39,057 nucleotides of DNA from Gemmatimonadaceae bacterium (GTDB taxonomy: Bacteria > Gemmatimonadota > Gemmatimonadetes > Gemmatimonadales > Gemmatimonadaceae), in NCBI GenBank assembly GCA_025453745.1, contig JALOPS010000001.1, positions 1 to 39,057 of the forward strand, written 5' to 3'. Positions 34,933 through 39,057 of this stretch are shown here, one piece after another; position 1 is the stretch's first letter, and each line of letters starts with the position of its first letter. The notes under the pieces are model-generated. The model did no database searches. It had not been told where the DNA came from and saw nothing but the letters and a program-made list of their open reading frames with translations. The position numbers and the translations under genes were made by a program.

Positions 34933-36015
34933 ATGTCCTCCGCCGCCACTGCTCGGCTCACGCTCGTTGCCGACCTCGCCCCTGCCGCACTGCCAGCGGC
35001 GGATGCACTGGCGGCACTGCGTGCGCACATCGCCGATGTTGTCGCTGGGGGGAAGCCCAGCGGGCCGCCACGCCCCACCGGCATCGCCACACTCGACGCC
35101 GAATTGCAGGGCGGCGTGCCGCGTGGGCGGCTCACCGAAGTCGTGGGGCAGGCGGGGAGCGGCATCACCACGCTCGTGCACACGCTCGTGGCGCGCACGC
35201 TCGCCGATGGTGGATGGGTGGCCGTCATCGATGCCTCGCGCACCCTCGCGCCGCGCGAGTGGGGTGCGCTCGTGGCGCAGTACGGTCCGCGGCTCTGGGT
35301 CGTGCGTCCGCCGATGAGTGAACAGCGACGTGCCGCATGGTGCGCCGATCTCCTGCTGCGCACCGGTGCCTTTGCGCTCGTGGTGCTCGATGGCGCGCCC
35401 GTGGTGCGACGCGCGACCGGTGTGCGGCTCGCGCAGCTCGCGCGTGAGCAGGACGCCGCGCTCCTCGCCGTGCGCTACGGCGCGCGCGCGAGCGATCTGG
35501 GCGGTGCCGTGCGCCTGCGCGTGCATTCCGCGCACCGCGACAGCGTGGCGCGGACCCGCCCGCCCGGTCGGACGGGCCCGCCACGCGGCATGCACGCCGT
35601 GCAGCAGCGCGTGCAGCGGAATGCTGGCGACCGCGAGCAGATGCACGTGGTCATTGAACGAGGTGGGCATGGACATGGACAACCGCATGTGGAGGTGACC
35701 TGTGCAGTCCCCGTGGCGGATCGCGTGTGTGCGCATCCCGAGGTTCCCGATCGGCGCGGTGTGGCGCGACGCACCCGACACAAATGGGACGTGGCCGGCA
35801 CCACCCTCGACGGCAGCGTGGCACGGGGAGGAACAGCTCCTCCTCCCGCTGCTGTCGCCGATGACGCCTGGGCCGACACTACCACGCGCGGCGAAAAACC
35901 CCGTACCGAAATCACACGCAACGAAGCCTCAGCACTCGCTGCGCGTCACACCGGCGTCACCGCCGCACTGGGACGAGCGCCCGCGCGTGCTCGTCGAGGG
36001 GCTCGGGCGCAGTGA
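34933..36015 (+). CDS. imuA: ImuA, RecA-like mutasome protein (end uncertain)
   Basis: The first 250 residues match ImuA/SulA-like proteins: PTGIATLDAELQGGVPRGRL, TEVVGQAGSGITTLVHTLVA, then a RecA-like core ALVVLDGAPVVRRATGVRLA and LGGAVRLRVHSAHRD. In the P-loop-like segment GQAGSGITT the usual lysine is isoleucine, so ATP binding is doubtful, as in other ImuA. ImuA is a partner of ImuB and DnaE2 in damage-induced mutagenesis. Around residue 255 the frame reads HVVIERGGHGHGQPHVEVT, a plausible ImuA end, but no stop follows until 36015, 314 bases into imuB. The last 105 residues look unlike ImuA. A frameshift or stop lost near 35690 is possible, since the alternative frame has TGA at 35696. 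Confidence 0.75.
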   Translation: MSSAATARLTLVADLAPAALPAADALAALRAHIADVVAGGKPSGPPRPTGIATLDAELQGGVPRGRLTEVVGQAGSGITTLVHTLVARTLADGGWVAVIDASRTLAPREWGALVAQYGPRLWVVRPPMSEQRRAAWCADLLLRTGAFALVVLDGAPVVRRATGVRLAQLAREQDAALLAVRYGARASDLGGAVRLRVHSAHRDSVARTRPPGRTGPPRGMHAVQQRVQRNAGDREQMHVVIERGGHGHGQPHVEVTCAVPVADRVCAHPEVPDRRGVARRTRHKWDVAGTTLDGSVARGGTAPPPAAVADDAWADTTTRGEKPRTEITRNEASALAARHTGVTAALGRAPARARRGARAQ

Positions 36016-37498
36016 GCGCGTGCGTGCGGTCTCTGCGGCGGCGGCGCGCGTCGGCATTCGCGCCGGCATGGGCGCGGCCGAATCGCGTGCGCGCTGTGCA
36101 ACACTCGAACAACGGCCGTGGCACGAGGGCACCATCGTCGAGGCGATCACGCACGTGAGTGGCGTGCTGCTGGGGGCGACGCCGCACGTCACGCCGGTGT
36201 CCGGATCACCGGGCACGTGGTGGGTGGGCGCGCGCGGCTTCGAGTCGATCGGTGGCGAGTACAGACTCGCCGAGCAGTTGCTGACCATCGCGCGTGCATG
36301 GCACCCCGAGGCGCGGGTGGCGTTGGCCGATTCGTGCATTGCCGCGCGGGTGGCCACCTGGTCGCCCTATCGCGCCGATCGTGCGATCACGCAGGTGCCG
36401 CCCGCGCGCTGCGCGGCCTTTCTCGCCAGTGCGCCGTTGGCGTTGCTCCCCATGGAGCGCGAGATGCGGGACGCGCTCGCGGCACTCGGCTTCACCACGG
36501 TGGGGGAACTCGCCGCGCTCGAACCGGGCGATGTGGAGCGACGCTTTGGTGTTGGGGGCGTGCAGGCGTGGCGGTTGGCGCATGGCGATGATCCGCGGCG
36601 TCCCGGGCTCGTGCGGGTCGAGGCGCGGCGCAGTGCGGGTGCGGAGTTGGGGACGGCGGCGACGACAAGTGAGCCGCTGCTCTTTCTCGTGCGCACGGCA
36701 ATCGAGCGGCTCGTGCGCGAGCTGGTGAGTGAGGGGCGGGCGGCGGCATCGGTGGCGATCACGCTCACGCTCGATGCGGCGCGTGGCGCATTGCCCGATG
36801 CGGGCGCGCGGGCGCCGACGATCACGCGTGAAGTGCGTCCCGCGCGACCGCTGGCGCGTGTGGGCCCGCTCTTCGAGCAGTGTCGTGCGCTGCTCGCCGA
36901 GTGGCGGTTGCCGGCGCCGGTGCTGGGGGTGACGGTGAGCATTCCGGCGACGGCGCCACTCAGTGCGGAGCAGGGCGATCTGCTCATTGCCGCGTGGCGC
37001 GATCAGGCGCAGCAGCTCGATGCGGCGTTTGCGCGGGTGCGCGTGGCGTTTGGCGCCGAGTCGGTGGTGCAACCGGCGGTGCGCGATGCGCACCGTCCCG
37101 ATCAGGCGGGCGCGTGGGCGGTGGTGACGAGTGTGGAGGAGGCGCTCGAGCGGGCGTCGGTGCGGTCGGGGCGTGAAGCGATGCGTGCTGATGATGCATC
37201 GGTTGCCACGCTCACGCGGGCGTTGCGGTTGCTCGATGCACCGGAGTTGGTGGAGCTCGAGCAGGCCGATGGGGTGCCGGCCGCGTTGTGGTGGCGTGGC
37301 GCGCGCATTGGTGTGGTGCACGCGTCGGGCCCTGAGCGATTGAGTGGGGCGTGGTGGGAGGCGGCGCCGTATGCGCGCGAGTATTGGCGGTGCGATACCG
37401 CGGGTGATGGGGACGCGGTGCCTCCCGCGGGGGCATCGGTGCTGCTGTATCACGATCTCGCCATGCAGTCGTGGTGGTTGCATGGATGGTACGACTGA
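35702..37498 (+). CDS. imuB: ImuB, inactive Y-family polymerase homologue
   Basis: About 598 residues starting at GTG 35702 (reading SPWRIACVRIPRFPIGAVW). After an unusual Pro-rich insertion, the Y-family palm/finger region appears (RVRAVSAAAARVGIRAGMGA, WWVGARGFESIGGEYRLAEQ, VALADSCIAARVATW). Helix-hairpin-helix parts follow (ALAALGFTTVGELAALEPGD, VERRFGVGGVQAWRLAHGDD), then a little-finger-like domain and an ImuB-type end (LAMQSWWLHGWYD). The acidic catalytic triad of Y-family polymerases is not seen, as is usual for ImuB, which acts as a clamp-binding adaptor for DnaE2. EEQLLLPLL near residue 43 is a weak candidate clamp-binding motif. DnaE2 usually follows; here an IS110 element does. Confidence 0.87.
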   Translation: MQSPWRIACVRIPRFPIGAVWRDAPDTNGTWPAPPSTAAWHGEEQLLLPLLSPMTPGPTLPRAAKNPVPKSHATKPQHSLRVTPASPPHWDERPRVLVEGLGRSERVRAVSAAAARVGIRAGMGAAESRARCATLEQRPWHEGTIVEAITHVSGVLLGATPHVTPVSGSPGTWWVGARGFESIGGEYRLAEQLLTIARAWHPEARVALADSCIAARVATWSPYRADRAITQVPPARCAAFLASAPLALLPMEREMRDALAALGFTTVGELAALEPGDVERRFGVGGVQAWRLAHGDDPRRPGLVRVEARRSAGAELGTAATTSEPLLFLVRTAIERLVRELVSEGRAAASVAITLTLDAARGALPDAGARAPTITREVRPARPLARVGPLFEQCRALLAEWRLPAPVLGVTVSIPATAPLSAEQGDLLIAAWRDQAQQLDAAFARVRVAFGAESVVQPAVRDAHRPDQAGAWAVVTSVEEALERASVRSGREAMRADDASVATLTRALRLLDAPELVELEQADGVPAALWWRGARIGVVHASGPERLSGAWWEAAPYAREYWRCDTAGDGDAVPPAGASVLLYHDLAMQSWWLHGWYD

Positions 37499-37532
37499 CG
37501 CCGTGTGTGTTGAGCGAGCGGTGGAGCGCTCA

Positions 37533-37609
37533 CCGTCGTCCTGAGCGAGCCGCGCAGCGCCTCCGTCGTCCTGAGCGAAGGGCTGCGAAGCAGCCCGCAG
37601 TCGAAGACT
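37533..37609 (+). repeat. REP-like repeat, duplicated unit with hairpin
   Basis: CCGTCGTCCTGAGCGA occurs twice in direct orientation, at 37533-37548 and 37563-37578, 30 bases apart. The second copy continues into a 7-bp hairpin GGGCTGC-GAA-GCAGCCC (37580-37596) and ends GCAGTCGAAGACTCC. The word order CGTCCTGAGCGAA...GTCGAAG resembles a dispersed intergenic repeat known in many GC-rich genomes. It lies between the imuB stop and the IS110 transposase. Copy number in the genome cannot be judged from one window. Confidence 0.65.
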
Positions 37610-37627
37610 CCCCACTCTTTTCAAGTG
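37580..37627 (+). terminator. Hairpins between convergent imuB and transposase
   Basis: The stem GGGCTGC/GCAGCCC (37580-37596) is followed 19 bases later by CTCTTTT (37614-37620). A second small stem CCACT...AGTGG (37612-37616 with 37623-37627) surrounds the T run. Together they could end transcription of imuB, and on the other strand that of the transposase, although the T run is not immediately after the strong stem. Confidence 0.35.
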
Positions 37628-37642
37628 GTATGTGGGTGGTGG

Positions 37643-38794
37643 TTAGGCCGTCGCCGCACCCGCGGCGTCGGGGAGGAGGAGCCGCGGCCGGGGGATGAGC
37701 GCACGCGCGTCCGCATCGAGCGTGATACTGCGTTGCGCCCACCAGTACATCGCATTGCGCAGCGCGTGATTGCACGCGTAGCGCATCACCACCAAGCGGT
37801 GCTTGCCACTCGCTTTCGTCACGGGCGCGACGCCCGCGTAGGCGCGGAGCGCCGCCAGCGGCGTGGTGGCGAGGTCGGCGCCCCACTCCGCGAGGAGCGT
37901 CGAGACGACCTTCGCCCCCGCCCCGGCACAGCTCAGCAGAATCGCCACGTCCGAGGGCCCGGCGGGATCGTCCGACGGGGTATCGAGGGCGGCGAGGGCC
38001 TGCGTGATCGCGCGCGTGCAGTCGCGATGCTGCGCGTCGAGCAACGCGAGTTGCGGGAGCAGGTACGCGAGGCGCGTGGCGTGCGCGGCGACCACGCCCG
38101 GGGCGGCCGGCAAAGGCGGGGTGCGGAGCGCGGTGAGGACGGTGTCCGCCTCGACGCGGCGAATGCGATGCGTGCGCAACAGCGCCGCGATGCGACTGGG
38201 GCGCAGGCGCGCCGCCGCCGCGGGCGTCGGCGCCAGCGTCAGCAGCGTCCACAGCCACGGCTCATCCGCCGCCGGCACGAGTGTCAGCAGTGCGGGCTGC
38301 GTCGCGTGCAGCTGCGTGCGCAGGCGTTGCGTGAGTTGCTCGCGACTCTCGAGCAGTTCCCGCTCGAGCCGCGTGAGCTCGCGCAGCGCGACATAGCGGG
38401 GATCATCGTCGCGGGGCACGGGATGGAAGGCGGCCGCATCGGTGCGCCGTGCCGTCGCGAGCGTCCACGCATCCCGCCGATCGTCTTTGACGCCGGCGGC
38501 CGTCGCGCGCTCGCGACAGCGTTGCAGTTGCTTCGGATTGATGTGCGCGACGTCGACCCCGGCATCCCGCAACGCGGTGACGACCGGGCCCGTGGGGACT
38601 TCAATGGCCGCCGCCACCGTCGCCAGCGCGTCCTGCGTGTGGGTGCGGAGCCAGGCGATGAGCGTCGCCAGGCCCGCGTGCGAGTGCGGCACGACACACT
38701 CCGCGACCACGTGCCCGGTCGCGTCCTGCAAACAGCTGTGGTGCTGGACACTGCCCCAGTCCACCCCGAGATACCACGGTGCAAGCGGAGCCAT
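37643..38794 (-). CDS. IS110-family transposase (DEDD recombinase)
   Basis: 383 residues from the ATG at 38794. The N-terminal RuvC-like DEDD domain shows LGVDWGSVQHHSCLQDATG with the first Asp, AAIEVPTGPVVTALRD with the Glu, and AAGVKDDRRDAWTLATARR with the Asp pair. Then comes a helical middle, and the C-terminal Transposase_20 domain: LLSCAGAGAKVVSTLLAEWG, LRAYAGVAPVTKASGKHR (candidate nucleophilic Ser in KASGK) and YACNHALRNAMYWWAQRS. IS110 transposases are RNA-guided recombinases that use a bridge RNA to pair target and donor DNA. No frameshift or missing catalytic residue is seen, so it may be active. The open frame upstream to 39046 is non-coding leader, not protein. Confidence 0.9.
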   Translation of the reverse strand: MAPLAPWYLGVDWGSVQHHSCLQDATGHVVAECVVPHSHAGLATLIAWLRTHTQDALATVAAAIEVPTGPVVTALRDAGVDVAHINPKQLQRCRERATAAGVKDDRRDAWTLATARRTDAAAFHPVPRDDDPRYVALRELTRLERELLESREQLTQRLRTQLHATQPALLTLVPAADEPWLWTLLTLAPTPAAAARLRPSRIAALLRTHRIRRVEADTVLTALRTPPLPAAPGVVAAHATRLAYLLPQLALLDAQHRDCTRAITQALAALDTPSDDPAGPSDVAILLSCAGAGAKVVSTLLAEWGADLATTPLAALRAYAGVAPVTKASGKHRLVVMRYACNHALRNAMYWWAQRSITLDADARALIPRPRLLLPDAAGAATA

Positions 38795-38841
38795 GGGTCG
38801 CCTCCAAGTCGAAGAACGAGAGCCCTCCACTGCCAGCCGCT

Positions 38842-39057
38842 TCCTTGTTCTGGCGCTCGGAGCGCGACTTCCCACTGGCGGGGACAGTGGAGCAGCCGTC
38901 CGGCGGTCCAAGTCTTCGACCGGTGCATGCGCACAGGACCGCGTAGGGACTCGCCGGGCGGTGCTCTCCACAATTGGTCTCTCTACCGTACAGGCCGCGC
39001 GCGAGGCGCGCGAGGATCCGCGGCGGGACTGCGATGCTGACGACAAGAGAACAAGGA
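38842..39057 (-). ncRNA. Candidate IS110 bridge RNA (may extend past the window)
   Basis: The transcript would read from at least 39057 down towards the transposase start. TCCTTGTTCT at 38842-38851 and AGAACAAGGA at 39048-39057 form a perfect 10-bp inverted repeat that could close a 216-nt RNA. Inside are local hairpins: CGGTC/GACCG at 38904-38908 and 38918-38922 with a nine-base loop, CCACTG/CAGTGG at 38872-38877 and 38885-38890 with a seven-base loop, and a GCGC/GCGC stem near 38853-38865. The position upstream of the transposase and the size (known bridge RNAs are near 180 nt) agree with an IS110-group bridge RNA. Ends and fold are inferred. Confidence 0.45.

Larger units (their letters stand above)
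37610..39057 (-). mobile_element. IS110-family insertion sequence (IS110 group), boundaries not fixed
   Basis: The element comprises the DEDD transposase (37643-38794), a short non-coding side after the gene, and a long non-coding side before the gene (at least 263 bases, reaching the window end). A long upstream and short downstream non-coding end is the arrangement of the IS110 group, in which the upstream (left) end encodes the bridge RNA; IS1111-group elements are the reverse. IS110 elements have no terminal inverted repeats and make no target duplication, so ends cannot be read directly. The right boundary probably falls between about 37600 and 37642, next to the REP-like repeat. Confidence 0.6.

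Noticed and set aside
38795-39046. N-terminal extension of the transposase frame
   Set aside because: The added residues have no IS110 similarity, and the DNA there has RNA-like stems; non-coding leader is the better reading.
1-39057. CRISPR arrays, rRNA and tRNA genes
   Set aside because: Looked for regularly spaced repeats, rRNA cores and T-loop words with matching acceptor stems; nothing convincing was found by eye.

Overview
The window is GC-rich bacterial chromosome, densely packed with genes on both strands. Gene content suggests a Gram-negative-type, aerobic, possibly Gemmatimonadota-like soil or water bacterium. The hints are a SURF1 cytochrome oxidase assembly factor, outer-membrane-type barrels (including a CBM9-like/DUF5916 protein), DUF4097 proteins behind an ECF sigma/anti-sigma pair, and an imuAB mutasome. 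The taxonomic guess is inference only. No rRNA, tRNA or CRISPR array was recognised, and no gene-free stretch exceeds 300 bases; the longest (38795-39057) is the non-coding end of an IS110-type element.

Layout. 1-6.2 kb: a SURF1 gene cut by the window edge, a glycogen branching enzyme with a long charged extension, a GNAT acetyltransferase, a barrel-like protein with a His-rich tail, and a small secreted helical protein followed by a strong intrinsic terminator. 6.3-14.2 kb: one long minus-strand gene train starting at a promoter that carries a DtxR/MntR-type palindrome. It runs mntH (NRAMP), a universal stress protein, an MntR-like repressor, two FtsX-type permeases, a LolD/MacB-type ATPase, an AttH-like protein with a permease-like N-terminus, and a DUF72 protein. 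This looks like metal-responsive control of Mn uptake joined to an AttEFGH-type export system. 14.3-23.5 kb: a lipoprotein, a cupredoxin-like protein, a DUF1203 protein, an XRE/MmyB-type regulator divergent from a small DUF2834-like membrane protein, a GT87-like mannosyltransferase, a DUF5916 outer-membrane protein, a Nudix hydrolase coupled to a rhodanese, and a GT2 glycosyltransferase.

23.7-29.3 kb holds the most unusual pair: an Eco57I-like adenine methyltransferase of 1049 residues overlapping an SNF2-family helicase of 818 residues. There is no recognisable nuclease partner. The pair recalls drmMI/drmD of class 1 DISARM without drmA, drmB or drmC, and is the best candidate for an undescribed defence system. 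Its coding strand is strongly C-rich, while imuB on the same strand is strongly G-rich.

29.3-32.8 kb: ECF sigma factor, zinc-finger anti-sigma factor and two DUF4097 proteins in a coupled operon with a possible ECF-type promoter. 32.8-33.6 kb: a VOC-family protein and a pterin carbinolamine dehydratase. 33.7-37.5 kb: a radical SAM protein, imuA and imuB, with imuA open far into imuB.

37.5-39.06 kb: a REP-like repeat, then an IS110-family transposase on the minus strand with a structured upstream region that I propose encodes its bridge RNA. That region is bracketed by a perfect 10-bp inverted repeat. It also carries a hairpin loop sharing a 10-nt word with the repeat next to the element's other end, which is the relation expected of a guide and its target or donor site.
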